Shown in pieces: positions 8,182 to 17,536 of a stretch of 64,000 nucleotides of DNA. Made by a program: the position numbers and the translations under genes. The notes beneath the pieces are model-generated. The model made no database searches, was not told the origin of the DNA, and saw only the letters and a program-made list of their open reading frames with translations. Where the stretch lies: the NCBI GenBank assembly GCA_964539095.1, contig CAZIFL010000014.1:1-64000 (forward strand), read 5' to 3'. Within the stretch, counting starts at the first letter, position 1, and each line of letters opens with the position of its first letter. Source of the stretch: DAIPKP01 sp964539095. GTDB lineage: Bacteria > Synergistota > Synergistia > Synergistales > Aminiphilaceae.

Positions 8182-8925
8182 CTAAAGCGCTTGTTTTGTG
8201 CGAAGAATCATGAGTGCTTTCCCGTGTATCTGTGAGACACGGGATTCTGTAACCCCCAATACAGCCCCGATTTCCTTCAGGGTAAGCCCTTCAGCGTAGT
8301 AGAGAGAAAGTACAAGTTGCTCCCTTTCGGAGAGTTCCTGAAGGGATGCGTAGAGCCATTCGTACTCCTCTCGCTGTTCCAGAACCTCATCGGGAAGGGC
8401 CGAAGGATCTGCTAAAAGATCGCCCCGGTCCATTTCCCCATCTTCGTACCCCAGAGTTTCATCCAGGGAAACCACAAACGAGCGCTCGGATATCTCCAAA
8501 AGCTCCCGGTACGCCGCCTCTTCCATGCCAAGCTCTTCCCGAAGCCTTTCATCTTCCACCTGTCCGTGCTCTCGAAGAAGATGCTCCATGGCGTGTTCAA
8601 GCTTTTGGAGTTTTTCTCTTCCTGTGCGGGATATCCAATCGTATTTTCGGAGTTCATCCAGGATGGCCCCGCGAATGCGGGGAACTGCATAGGTCTGAAA
8701 GACAAAACCCCGAGAGAGGTCAAACTTCTCCACTGCGTGAAGAAGACCAATAACTCCGAAACTGAGGATATCCTCGTAATCAAGTCCGGGGGGAGGGGTC
8801 ACCACCATGCGCCCCACCACATAGCGCACCAGCGGAAGGTAGCGTTTTACAATTTTCTCCCGAACTTCGGGACTTTTTGTCGCTTCGTATGCTTCCCAAA
8901 GCTGCCGATCTTCAGAGTTAACCAT
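8182..8925 (-). CDS. fliA: RNA polymerase sigma factor, FliA/WhiG (SigD) family
   Basis: A 247-residue sigma-28 family factor. Region 2 contains DYEDILSFGVIGLLHAVEKFDLSRGFVFQTYAVPRIRGAILDELRKYDW, the family signature. Region 3 follows, and region 4 (about 190-245) has the helix-turn-helix LTLKEIGAVLGVTESRVSQIHGKAL for the -35 element. It would transcribe late flagellar and chemotaxis genes, and a near-consensus target is present at 37054-37080. The ATG at 8925 was chosen over an in-frame ATG 87 bp upstream because of the GAGGGTG site and the family's normal start. The position after cheD matches B. subtilis sigD. Confidence 0.95.
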   Translation of the reverse strand: MVNSEDRQLWEAYEATKSPEVREKIVKRYLPLVRYVVGRMVVTPPPGLDYEDILSFGVIGLLHAVEKFDLSRGFVFQTYAVPRIRGAILDELRKYDWISRTGREKLQKLEHAMEHLLREHGQVEDERLREELGMEEAAYRELLEISERSFVVSLDETLGYEDGEMDRGDLLADPSALPDEVLEQREEYEWLYASLQELSEREQLVLSLYYAEGLTLKEIGAVLGVTESRVSQIHGKALMILRTKQAL

Positions 8926-8939
8926 ACAAACACCCTCGC

Positions 8940-10061
8940 CTATCGCAGGTAGAGGTAGGCCACAGAAAATATAGCCACCAGGAGAGAGAGAAAGATCACG
9001 AGCATATGCCAATCTCCGGAAAAAAAGGCCAGAGTACGCCGTACCTCTTCGCTTCCCAGAAGCCCCTCAGACTTTCCCTGACGGAGCATGAGGCTCGGAG
9101 AAGACTTGAAAATTCCTTCGATACCTTCGCTTATGTGAATCTGTACGATGTAGTCCCCCGAAGGGAGCCTTTTCTTGGAGACCACAGGAAAAGAAGCCCT
9201 CTTGCCTGCATTATCGAGATAGCGGCAGATAAGCTTTCCCAGCCCCGAAGAGTAGGAAAAAGAGACATCCACCAGATCGCCTCTTTCGAGGAGTACCACC
9301 GGCTTTCCACGGGCGGGATCAACCACGGGGGAACACGCCACGGAATAGACCTCTCGATCCTCGGGGATAGCCGTTACCTTGTTCTCCTCCTCGGGGGAAG
9401 ATGCCGGAGGCGGCGGGAATACCTTGCGGACCCGAGCCTCTTCGATGTACTCCATGCGAATTTTCACAAAACAATCTATATGGAACACTTTATTAAAACC
9501 CTCTTTTATTTTTTGAGGGAAAGCCTGCTTTTCCTGCGAAGAATGATAGAGAAGATTTATGGACGTAGGCGTGATGTACGAGTCGAGAACCTGGTTACAC
9601 TGTTTATAGATGGGGGAATCCGAAGGTTTTTCAATGGCATTGATGGCGTTGCGCACCGCTTCCCACTGGGCATCAATAGAAAAACCTTCCTCCATGCTTC
9701 CGTAGGAAGCCCAGACTATTCTATCGCGAACTTCACCGCTCTCACCGTGTGCAAGAAGACAGAAAACCCCCACGATATCTCCCCGTTTTCTTGCCTCGAA
9801 GGTTCCGAGAATCACGAGATAGGGGGCTCGCGATGCCCGAAGAGAGCGCACACCCCCTACCGGCCCCTGCTGCTGCACAGCCCGGCGGACATCCTCCTCG
9901 GAACATTCGAGAAAGGAGGCAAGATCTGCATACGAAAAGGTAACCCCTTCCCCCAAAGCCTCAGCGGCGGAAGCAGGCGCTTTCGTTACATCAAAAAGAC
10001 CCTCTTGGGCATGGTGCGGCTCTTCATGTTTCGCCATCTGTCCCCTGCCTATCGTCTTCAT
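8940..10061 (-). CDS. Unknown tail-anchored protein in the chemotaxis operon
   Basis: A 373-residue protein of no recognised family. It has a soluble N-terminal region, a Pro-rich linker (about 205-220, FPPPPASSPEEE), a beta-rich domain (about 225-330, with PVVLLERGDLVDVSFSYSSG and LPSGDYIVQIHISEGI) and a single C-terminal hydrophobic helix (about 353-371) ending in YLYLR. This predicts a C-terminally anchored cytoplasmic protein. It is inserted between cheD and the sigma-factor gene, which are neighbours in B. subtilis. A role in motility regulation or envelope coupling is only inferred. ATG at 10037 is an alternative start. Confidence 0.75.
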   Translation of the reverse strand: MKTIGRGQMAKHEEPHHAQEGLFDVTKAPASAAEALGEGVTFSYADLASFLECSEEDVRRAVQQQGPVGGVRSLRASRAPYLVILGTFEARKRGDIVGVFCLLAHGESGEVRDRIVWASYGSMEEGFSIDAQWEAVRNAINAIEKPSDSPIYKQCNQVLDSYITPTSINLLYHSSQEKQAFPQKIKEGFNKVFHIDCFVKIRMEYIEEARVRKVFPPPPASSPEEENKVTAIPEDREVYSVACSPVVDPARGKPVVLLERGDLVDVSFSYSSGLGKLICRYLDNAGKRASFPVVSKKRLPSGDYIVQIHISEGIEGIFKSSPSLMLRQGKSEGLLGSEEVRRTLAFFSGDWHMLVIFLSLLVAIFSVAYLYLR

Positions 10062-10095
10062 AAGAAGTCCCAGAAATACACGTTTCCGTAGAAGG

Positions 10096-10584
10096 CTAGA
10101 TCTCTTTTGTCCCCATTCCCAAGGTTTTTACCATCAGCATGCACGTGACAAGGTTAAACTCCACGCTCCGTCCCTTACTGCCTCCGGTATCTTCCGCAAC
10201 CACCGTAATGCCGTGTTTCCTGAGCAAATCCTTGGTGGCCTCGGCATTGCGCGCCCCCACTGCAAGAAAGCTACTTGATTTGCCGGGGATATTGAACATC
10301 TGGGCCCCCCCTGCAAACTTTGCTTTAATGTTAGATTTGCTCGCCCCCAGAGCCTTCATTTCGTCTAGTAATTGGGGGACAGCAGTATCTGCAAACTTTC
10401 CCGGCTTTAGCACCGAGGCACTCTCCCGACTATCGGGGAGCATGATATGTGCCATGCCAGCAATTTTATTCTGCTGGTCAAAAAGGACGAGGCCTATGCA
10501 GGAGCCTAATCCCAACGTCACAAGGATGCCGGTCTTTTTGATAGCCACAAGATCTGCCATCCCCACATGGATGGTCTCCGCCAA
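10096..10584 (-). CDS. cheD: Chemoreceptor glutamine deamidase CheD
   Basis: A 162-residue cytoplasmic enzyme that deamidates chemoreceptor glutamines and stimulates CheC. The catalytic Cys29 lies in TLGLGSCIGLVL and His46 in GMAHIMLP. KFAGGAQMF and the NAEATKDLLRKHGI region are also characteristic. Start is TTG at 10584 after GGGGGTG. It follows cheC by 3 nt, matching the B. subtilis cheC-cheD order and the known CheC-CheD heterodimer. Confidence 0.95.
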   Translation of the reverse strand: MAETIHVGMADLVAIKKTGILVTLGLGSCIGLVLFDQQNKIAGMAHIMLPDSRESASVLKPGKFADTAVPQLLDEMKALGASKSNIKAKFAGGAQMFNIPGKSSSFLAVGARNAEATKDLLRKHGITVVAEDTGGSKGRSVEFNLVTCMLMVKTLGMGTKEI

Positions 10585-10587
10585 TCT

Positions 10588-11208
10588 CTACACCCCCAGA
10601 CGCTGAAGAAGAGATTCAAGTGCTCCGGGATCGGGAACCATGATAACGCTTCCTCCTACCTCGTGCTGCATATCCTTCACCCGAAGCGATGTTTTCACAA
10701 GAAGCGCCGCATCCCCAAGAACTCCAAACATGGAGGCCACCACATCCATAATCGCTCCCAGCATATCATGGGCTACCGAAGGGACCGATGCAGGAAGAAC
10801 ATAGCCGGTAAGCATGGAGATGGCGTTCAGAAAGGCCCCAAGAACGATATTTCCCACCTCAGACAGAGCGCTCTCACGCATCTGGGCCTGCATCTCCTCA
10901 TCCATGGAGCTGATATCCATCGGTATCAGGAGGTCCGCCAGTCCTCGGGAATCCTCTTCCCGAATGAGAAAAATAAAGTTGCACGGAAGATCTCCCTCGG
11001 TACGGATAAGCACCGCGCATACCAGATCCTCGGGGGATCCGTACTGCTCAGCAATTTCGTAAATAGGCACAATTTTCGCCTCGGGCACCCCGATATCCAC
11101 AGTCCGCCCCGTCATTTGAGAAAGGGCCGTGGCGGCGTTTCCCGTTCCGATGTTTCCGACTTCCTGGATAGCGTCAAGCTGTAAGCTTGTTATCTCTCCC
11201 CAACCCAT
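10588..11208 (-). CDS. cheC: CheY-P phosphatase CheC
   Basis: A 206-residue cytoplasmic CheY-phosphate phosphatase. Both active-site motifs of the form [DS]-x3-E-x2-N-x22-P are intact: DAIQEVGN (about residues 12-19), then SALSEVGN (about 113-120), each with Pro exactly 22 residues further on. It is adjacent to cheD. Because FliY in this window has lost the matching asparagines, CheC is probably the main CheY-P phosphatase encoded here. Confidence 0.95.
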   Translation of the reverse strand: MGWGEITSLQLDAIQEVGNIGTGNAATALSQMTGRTVDIGVPEAKIVPIYEIAEQYGSPEDLVCAVLIRTEGDLPCNFIFLIREEDSRGLADLLIPMDISSMDEEMQAQMRESALSEVGNIVLGAFLNAISMLTGYVLPASVPSVAHDMLGAIMDVVASMFGVLGDAALLVKTSLRVKDMQHEVGGSVIMVPDPGALESLLQRLGV

Positions 11209-11256
11209 CAGAGTTCCTCCAAACAGAAAAAAATCTGGGATATGTGGCTCCCCTTT

Positions 11257-13341
11257 CTAGCGGACAGCATGAAGAGAAGCTACATCAAGAATAAGAGCCA
11301 CGTTGCCGTCTCCCAGAATGGTGGCTCCTGCCATACCCCGAACCTTCGAAAGAAGTTTACCCAGGGGCTTGATAACGATCTCCTGCTGCCCTACAAGTTC
11401 ATCTACGATAAAACCAACCCGGTTTCTCCCCAGCTTTACCACCACCACAGGATATTCCTGGGCATCGTCATTTTTGTTCTCTCCCCGAAGGATGGTGCTC
11501 AGCTTTTTGAGGGAGAGAATCTCCCCTCGCACGTTCGTTACGGGAGTACCGTGAACATACTTGATTTCATCCTTCTGAACAAGGAGAGTCTCCTCCACGT
11601 TCTCCAGGGAGATGGCATAGGTTTCCTCACCCACCCGGATAAGAAGAGCAAGCACAATCGCCAGGGTAAGAGGAAGACGGATGAGCACCCGGGTACCCTT
11701 CCCCACGGCAGACTCCACCTGGAACTGACCTCCCAGAGATTCCACCTTGTTCTTCACCGCATCCATCCCCACACCCCGGCCGGAGACGTCGGTAACTTCC
11801 TTAGCGGTACTGAAACCGGGGAGGAAGACGAGGCGAATAGCCTCTTCTTCCGTAAGGGCCGCGGCCTCCTCGGGGGTGAGCATCCCCCGCTCCACTGCCT
11901 TTTTACGCACTACTGTGGTATCAATTCCCTTACCATCGTCCCGGACTTCGATAATAACACCGTTGCCCTCCTGGTAGGCGGCAATGAAAACGGTTCCCTG
12001 TCTGGACTTTTGAGCCTTTTTACGCTCCTCTGGAGTCTCCACACCGTGATCCACCGCATTGCGGATAAGATGCACCATGGGATCCCCGATCTCGTCGATC
12101 ACCGTGCGATCAAGCTCGGTCTCCTTACCTTCGATCACAAGATCAATCTCTTTTCCCATATTCTTCGAAAGGTCTCGAACGATGCGGGGGAAGCGGTCGA
12201 AGACAAACGAGACGGGAACCATACGAAGCTTCGTCACAAGCTCCTGAATCTCTCCGGAAATTCGGCCAAGCTGAGAGAGGGGCTCATCAAAGGCCTTTAT
12301 TTTAGCCTCCATGGCAAGGCGCTCTATCCGGGCCCTTCCGATAACAAGCTCTCCCACAAGATTCATAAGCTTGTCCAATCGACCGATATCCACACGAACG
12401 GTTCTCCCCCCTGTGGCGGCGGGCCGTTTCGGTTGATCCACAGGAGTCTTTCCTGCTCCGGGGAGGTGATTCCGGTCTTTCGGGGCGGGCTGCTCCCCGG
12501 CAAGCACCGCCTCTTCAAGATCCATGGAAGCTTCAATATCCTCTGCAGAAGTAGCGTGCAACGATTCTTCCGGCATGTCTCCATCCACCTCCAAATCTGA
12601 TATATGCTCCACGGTCACTTTCTTAACCTCGCTGATCCGTTCCAGCGCCTCCTGCACTTCCTTTTCCGAGGTTATGCTGGCGAGGTAAAGCACAAACCCC
12701 TGCTGAAACGATTCCTGCTCCAGATCCTCCACAGAAGGAACCGTTTTGATAACGTCCCCCATGTCCCCGGCTCGAGAAAGAGCCATATACGCCCGGGCAG
12801 CCTTGAGGAGGCATGTGTCGTCAAGATAGACGACGATTTTATACATTTCGAGCCCTTCGGCATGAGCCTTATGCACCCACTCTTTCTCCTGGTCTGTCAG
12901 AGGAATCTGGGCATTTTCCTCCGCATCGTGGGGAGGTTCCTCCGCAGGAGTTCCAGAGATCCGGGCGTGAATTTTATCCACCAGAAAAGCGATATCGAGA
13001 TGCGCCTCTCCCCGATCTTCGCGAATACTCTCCACTCCCGTGGTAAGAAGATCAAGACAGCTGAAAAGAAGGGTTACATCTTCCTCTGCAAGGTCGATCT
13101 CCCGCTTGCGCACCAGATCGAACATATCTTCCATGGCGTGGGTAAGATGTGCGATGTTCCCAAACCCCATAGTGGCGGACATTCCCTTAAGGGTGTGGGC
13201 AATACGAAAAATCTCTGTAACGATCTCCTCGCTCTGGGGATCATTTTCCAGGGAGAGCAGAAGATCGTTGAGATTCTGAAGCTGCTCCGTAGCTTCATCA
13301 AGAAAAGCCCCTATATATTGACTCATATCCATGCTTGTCAT
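11257..13341 (-). CDS. cheA: Chemotaxis sensor histidine kinase CheA
   Basis: A 694-residue cytoplasmic kinase. The P1 Hpt domain has phospho-accepting His49 in RIAHTLKGMSATMGF. A P2-like region (about 160-270) precedes the P3 dimerisation helices. The P4 ATPase has LIRNAVDHGVE (N box), EVRDDGKGID (G1), FLPGFSTAKEVTDVSGRGVGMD (F/G2), and P5 is CheW-like. It should phosphorylate CheY and CheB. A good GAGGGGG site lies before ATG 13341. The usual partner gene cheW, expected between cheA and cheC, is absent. Confidence 0.97.
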   Translation of the reverse strand: MTSMDMSQYIGAFLDEATEQLQNLNDLLLSLENDPQSEEIVTEIFRIAHTLKGMSATMGFGNIAHLTHAMEDMFDLVRKREIDLAEEDVTLLFSCLDLLTTGVESIREDRGEAHLDIAFLVDKIHARISGTPAEEPPHDAEENAQIPLTDQEKEWVHKAHAEGLEMYKIVVYLDDTCLLKAARAYMALSRAGDMGDVIKTVPSVEDLEQESFQQGFVLYLASITSEKEVQEALERISEVKKVTVEHISDLEVDGDMPEESLHATSAEDIEASMDLEEAVLAGEQPAPKDRNHLPGAGKTPVDQPKRPAATGGRTVRVDIGRLDKLMNLVGELVIGRARIERLAMEAKIKAFDEPLSQLGRISGEIQELVTKLRMVPVSFVFDRFPRIVRDLSKNMGKEIDLVIEGKETELDRTVIDEIGDPMVHLIRNAVDHGVETPEERKKAQKSRQGTVFIAAYQEGNGVIIEVRDDGKGIDTTVVRKKAVERGMLTPEEAAALTEEEAIRLVFLPGFSTAKEVTDVSGRGVGMDAVKNKVESLGGQFQVESAVGKGTRVLIRLPLTLAIVLALLIRVGEETYAISLENVEETLLVQKDEIKYVHGTPVTNVRGEILSLKKLSTILRGENKNDDAQEYPVVVVKLGRNRVGFIVDELVGQQEIVIKPLGKLLSKVRGMAGATILGDGNVALILDVASLHAVR

Positions 13342-13373
13342 ATTTTTTGCCCCCTCATTCTCTTTCGGCCTGT

Positions 13374-14468
13374 CTATCGATTCCCCACAAGAGATTCCAG
13401 AGTTTCCGCCATACTATCAAGAGGAACCTGCCGGTGCACGTATCCGGATTCCCAGGCAACTTTCGGCATACCGTAAATAACGCAGGTTTCCGGCGATTCC
13501 CCGAGCACCATAGCTCCCTGCTCGTGAAGAAGCCGGGCTCCCTCGGTACCATCTTTTCCCATTCCTGTAAGAATAACGCCTATCGAAGCCCCTCCAAAAA
13601 TACGAGCTACGCTCTCAAAAAGCACGTCCGCAGCGGGGCGAACAGAGTTCACCGGCGGGCCATCGTATAGGGAACATTGTACCAGACCATTCTTCTCTTT
13701 CAGAAGAAGATGCCTCCCCCCGGGAGCAATCACGGCGGCACCTTTACGAAGAGGCATCCCCTCCTCGGCTTCGATCACGGAGATCGCCGACATGTCGTTC
13801 ATACGCCTCGCAAGAGAAGCGGTAAAGCCCTGGGGCATATGCTGCACCACCACGATCGGTACGGGAAAATCTCCAGAGAGGAGAGGAAGCACCCCCTGGA
13901 GCGCCCGAGGGCCACCGGTAGAAGAGGCCACCGCCACCACCTCTGGCTTTCTGGAAAAGCTCCGACGAGGCTCTCGCAAAAGGAGCTTTCTCTCGGGAGG
14001 AGCCTCTGGTACTCTCCGGGAACGTGGAGTCTGGCGGTCTATCCGGGAAAGATGGGACATATCAATCTGAGCCGCCGCAATAACTTTGGCGACAAGTTCT
14101 TCTTCAACCTTGTTCATATCAAGCGAGATAGATCCCGAGGGTTTCAAAACAAAATCCGCCGCCCCTATACTGAGAGCCCGGACGGTAACATCTGCTCCCT
14201 TGGCGGTCTGGCTACTCACCATCACCACCGGAGTAGGGCGGATACGCATAAGATCCTCGAGAAACGCAATACCATCCTTCCTGGGCATCTCCACATCAAG
14301 AGTGATCGCATCAGGAAGATATTCCTGAACCTTCTTCAGGGCGTCCTCTCCATCTCTGGCGGTTCCTGTTAGAGAAAGCCGGGGGGAGCGCTCTATCATA
14401 TCGCCGATAATCTTGCGCATAAAAGCAGAATCGTCCACCACAAGGACTTTATATACTCGATCTCTCAT
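13374..14468 (-). CDS. cheB: Chemoreceptor methylesterase CheB
   Basis: A 364-residue two-domain protein. The receiver (1-125) has Asp12/Asp13 and phosphoacceptor Asp58 in AITLDVEMP. The methylesterase/deamidase domain has the catalytic Ser in ASSTGGPRAL, His in VVQHMPQGF and Asp in LTGMGKDGTEGA. It removes receptor methyl groups on CheA-dependent phosphorylation. It lies between the PilZ gene and cheA, as cheB does in the B. subtilis operon. No cheR is in the window. Confidence 0.97.
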   Translation of the reverse strand: MRDRVYKVLVVDDSAFMRKIIGDMIERSPRLSLTGTARDGEDALKKVQEYLPDAITLDVEMPRKDGIAFLEDLMRIRPTPVVMVSSQTAKGADVTVRALSIGAADFVLKPSGSISLDMNKVEEELVAKVIAAAQIDMSHLSRIDRQTPRSRRVPEAPPERKLLLREPRRSFSRKPEVVAVASSTGGPRALQGVLPLLSGDFPVPIVVVQHMPQGFTASLARRMNDMSAISVIEAEEGMPLRKGAAVIAPGGRHLLLKEKNGLVQCSLYDGPPVNSVRPAADVLFESVARIFGGASIGVILTGMGKDGTEGARLLHEQGAMVLGESPETCVIYGMPKVAWESGYVHRQVPLDSMAETLESLVGNR

Positions 14469-14480
14469 AGATCTCTCATC

Positions 14481-15161
14481 TCATTCCTTTTTTAACATTT
14501 CCTGCTGGCGGATAAAGACTCGTAAAGCCTTGTCCATCGAGCGAGCCATACCACCGAACTCTACCCCCACCTCGAAAAGATCGTCGCCTTTCCGTGGAGG
14601 AGCCCACACTACATCCCCCGCACAAAGAAAACGCACCTGTTGGAGTTCAAGAAAAAAAAGAACCGACATACTTTTTTCCAGAAGCCGATTTTTATCCCGA
14701 TACTGAAGCCGAGCGCCCCCCAAACTAATGTCAAGAATCGAGGATTCTCTCCAGGAAGCTGAGAGCGGCTTCTGCAACTCATGGTCAAGGATGCAGAACT
14801 CTGTGGGAAGAAGGCAGGAAACCCGCAAAAAACGGCGGCGCTGTATCTTCTCCAACCCACCCACCGGTCGAACCCAAAGAAGGGGGATCTGACCGGAAAG
14901 ATCACACCGCTGGGAGAGAACCTTCATGTAGATCGGCGCACTCTCATCATGGAGAAAAAGTCCCATCTCAACTTCACGGTATATGGGGAGCAGCCCCTGC
15001 CGCCGAAGAGGGTGTGCCAACCCCAGAAGATCCCCCCGAATCTCCTCAAGGGAAGAGGGATAGTGCCCCTTATAGAGCCCCGCATCAATATGGATATCAG
15101 CCTTAACCCCTAATCTATTAGCAAGGGCCTCTACAACGCCCTCTTCTCTCTGACCAGCCAA
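14481..15161 (-). CDS. PilZ-domain c-di-GMP receptor (YcgR/DgrA-like)
   Basis: A 226-residue protein with an N-terminal YcgR-like domain and a C-terminal PilZ domain. The c-di-GMP contacts are visible as QRRRFLRV (RxxxR, about 107-114) and DISLGGARL (D-x-S-x-x-G, about 143-151). Such proteins slow flagellar rotation or bias it when c-di-GMP rises. Its insertion between flhG and cheB within the motility run supports that role. TTG at 15161 is chosen because AAGGAGG lies directly upstream. The diguanylate cyclase at 1435-2685 is a possible but unproven signal source. Confidence 0.9.
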   Translation of the reverse strand: MAGQREEGVVEALANRLGVKADIHIDAGLYKGHYPSSLEEIRGDLLGLAHPLRRQGLLPIYREVEMGLFLHDESAPIYMKVLSQRCDLSGQIPLLWVRPVGGLEKIQRRRFLRVSCLLPTEFCILDHELQKPLSASWRESSILDISLGGARLQYRDKNRLLEKSMSVLFFLELQQVRFLCAGDVVWAPPRKGDDLFEVGVEFGGMARSMDKALRVFIRQQEMLKKE

Positions 15162-15174
15162 GGGGGCCCTCCTT

Positions 15175-16164
15175 CTAGCTCTTTTTCATAAGGCGCAAAA
15201 AGAACTCTCGAATGCCCCCGGTCCCGTGCCACGCATCTCGGGGCTCCGCAACAAGCTCTTCGGGAAAGAAAAGCCTTCGGGCAATCGATGCGAGAGCCTT
15301 GGAGGCTGCGGTGGAAGGATAGGAGAGGTAGAAAGGACGGCGTTTCTGTACAGCCTTGCGAATGTTGGGATCCCAGGGGATATATCCCGCGAAAGGGACG
15401 CTCATCCCCAAAAACTGATTCGCCGCCATCTGGATTCGCTCCGCCACGGACTGAGCGTCCTCTTCATTGTACGCCATATTGACGATAAGGCGTATATCCT
15501 TTTTTCTCCCCGCCTCTGTGCGGGATAACGCCTTCAGAACCCCATAGGCATCCCGTATGGCGGTAGGCTCCGGGGTCGTAACGAGAAGCACGGTCTCCAC
15601 CGCCAGAGCAAAGGAGAGAACGCTTTCGTAGATTCCTGCAGCGGTATCAACGATAAGAAAGTCCTCGGATTTTTCGAGAACCAGAAGTTTTTCGAGCAGT
15701 TGCTCTCTCCGGAGAGGGTCAAGCTCCGCCAGGCTCTGTACCCCCGCTCCTCCGGGAATGATCTTTACGTTTTCATCCACCGTGACGATCACATCTTCAA
15801 GGCGTTTCTCGCCGGTAATGACATGACTCAAGTTGTACCGGGGCATCATACCGAAAAGAATATCCACGTTGGCAAGCCCGAGATCCGCATCCAGCACCGC
15901 CACCCGGGCACCATCATGTCCCGCCGCAAGGGCTAGATTCACCGCAATATTGGTCTTCCCCACTCCTCCTTTGCCGCTGAGGATGGCAAGGGAGCGTCCT
16001 CGTTTTATCCCCTCCGAGGGATCTGTATCTTCCGACATAAACTGCCGGAGAGGAGCCGCCTGGTCACTGCCGAACTGTTCCAGAACGGGGGGAGCGATAT
16101 TCTTCGGCTCCTGAGGAGAATTCGAAGAGAGAGTGCTGTCGCTATTCCTAAGAAGAGGAAGCAT
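15175..16164 (-). CDS. flhG: Flagellar number/placement ATPase FlhG (MinD-like)
   Basis: A 329-residue ParA/MinD-type ATPase. The deviant Walker A ILSGKGGVGKTNIAVNLALA begins near residue 60, followed by VAVLDADLGLANVDILFG and DFLIVDTAAGI. It limits flagellar number and stimulates the FlhF GTPase. The first 55 residues are a charged N-terminal extension that may carry the FlhF-activating helix. ATG 16164 is preferred because GGAGG lies 8 nt upstream; the ATG at 16170 is too close to it. It overlaps flhF by 17 nt, so the two are coupled. Confidence 0.93.
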   Translation of the reverse strand: MLPLLRNSDSTLSSNSPQEPKNIAPPVLEQFGSDQAAPLRQFMSEDTDPSEGIKRGRSLAILSGKGGVGKTNIAVNLALAAGHDGARVAVLDADLGLANVDILFGMMPRYNLSHVITGEKRLEDVIVTVDENVKIIPGGAGVQSLAELDPLRREQLLEKLLVLEKSEDFLIVDTAAGIYESVLSFALAVETVLLVTTPEPTAIRDAYGVLKALSRTEAGRKKDIRLIVNMAYNEEDAQSVAERIQMAANQFLGMSVPFAGYIPWDPNIRKAVQKRRPFYLSYPSTAASKALASIARRLFFPEELVAEPRDAWHGTGGIREFFLRLMKKS

Positions 16165-17536
16165 GGGCATCGCCTCCAACAAAAAGTTGCGCAAAAGCAA
16201 AGGAGTCCGCCACGTCGATATCGTTGGGGACATTCTGCCCTGCGGTGACAAAGGACATGGGGAGCCGCGACTCCAGAAGCACCTCAAGAAGCGCTCCAAA
16301 GGAGAGAGTTTCGTCAAGCTTCGTAAAGGCCACTCCCGAGAGCGGGATGGTCATATGTTCCAGTACGTCTTTCATGTCCCGGGTTTTCATATTCGCCGCA
16401 AGAACCAAATGCACCACATCGGGATTCAGAGAACGATAGAGCGATTCGAGTTCTTCCATCTTTCCTCCATCTTTCTGACAGCGGCCGGCGGTATCAATAA
16501 GCACGATATCCGTATCCTCATACTCCTTGAGAAGAGGCTGGACATCCTCGGAGTTCTGGATAACCCGAAAGGGAACCCCTAAAATACGGGCATACATCTT
16601 AAGCTGTTCCACTGCAGCAATTCTGTAGGTATCTGTGGTCAGTAGAAGAACACTTTTCTTTTCCCACAGGGAAAAGATAGCCGCAAGCTTGGCGATAGTG
16701 GTAGTCTTTCCCACCCCTGTAGGCCCCACAAAGAGGGCTCTTTTCCCCCCGAGAGCCTCGCCGGTACTCTTTCCGGTTACGGAGATCCGAGAGGCAAGCC
16801 AGCGAGAGAAGGGGACCCCCATCTGAGACCCTCGGAACTCCGCTACAAGTTCCGAGGCCTTTCGGGAGTCAAGATCCTGGGCAAGAAGTGCTTCGAGAAG
16901 AGGATCTTCTCTAGAAGGAGCGGGGGAAGCGTCCGGAAGGGGGATTCCCTGAAAAGAGGCGGGAAGGACGGGATCTGGAGAAGGATTCTTTTTCTCTCCT
17001 TCTGGGAAGCGCTGCAGGACATCCCGAAGGATTCCCCGAATCTCCTCAATTTCGTGCTTGATGTTCCGATGGTCTTCGGAGTCCTTTTCGGATATCGAAG
17101 CAACAGCCCCATTGGCCGCAAGCTCACGAGCCATTTTGGAAAAAGCAAAGGTAACCCCCTCCGCGTCCACCGGAGGCGGGAACGCGGGTCTCTCCCTCGA
17201 AGAGGAGGCATTCTCTCGTTGTTTTGAGACATTTCCAGCGTGCCCCGAACCTTCCGAGAAGGCCTCTTTCACCGCCTGCTTCACCTCAAGAAGGCGCTGG
17301 AAAGCCTTGATCCGTTCGGAGGTATCCTCTCGCCGCTCCTGCTGCTGGAGCTGCTCCTCCTCCAGAAGGCCCGCAGTAACCACCAGGGCTCTACGCCGGA
17401 AAAATCCGAGAAAGCCGCCCCGTGCCTCGGTTCTTGATGAGAGAATAATCGCATCCCTGCCAAGACGATCCCGGGCGATAGAGAGGGCTTCCGCATCGTC
17501 CCTTGCTTCGTATGTAATTTGCCGCACTAAACGCAT
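16148..17536 (-). CDS. flhF: Flagellar biosynthesis SRP-type GTPase FlhF
   Basis: A 462-residue protein with a basic N-terminal B domain, a variable linker and the NG GTPase domain. Visible GTPase motifs are FVGPTGVGKTTTIAKLA (G1), LLTTDTYRIAAVEQL (G2), DIVLIDTAGR (G3) and FTKLDETLSFGALL (G4/closing loop). It recruits flagellar assembly to the correct site on the membrane. The ATG directly abuts the stop of flhA (TAA-ATG), and the gene overlaps flhG downstream, a tightly coupled trio. Confidence 0.95.
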   Translation of the reverse strand: MRLVRQITYEARDDAEALSIARDRLGRDAIILSSRTEARGGFLGFFRRRALVVTAGLLEEEQLQQQERREDTSERIKAFQRLLEVKQAVKEAFSEGSGHAGNVSKQRENASSSRERPAFPPPVDAEGVTFAFSKMARELAANGAVASISEKDSEDHRNIKHEIEEIRGILRDVLQRFPEGEKKNPSPDPVLPASFQGIPLPDASPAPSREDPLLEALLAQDLDSRKASELVAEFRGSQMGVPFSRWLASRISVTGKSTGEALGGKRALFVGPTGVGKTTTIAKLAAIFSLWEKKSVLLLTTDTYRIAAVEQLKMYARILGVPFRVIQNSEDVQPLLKEYEDTDIVLIDTAGRCQKDGGKMEELESLYRSLNPDVVHLVLAANMKTRDMKDVLEHMTIPLSGVAFTKLDETLSFGALLEVLLESRLPMSFVTAGQNVPNDIDVADSFAFAQLFVGGDAHASSS

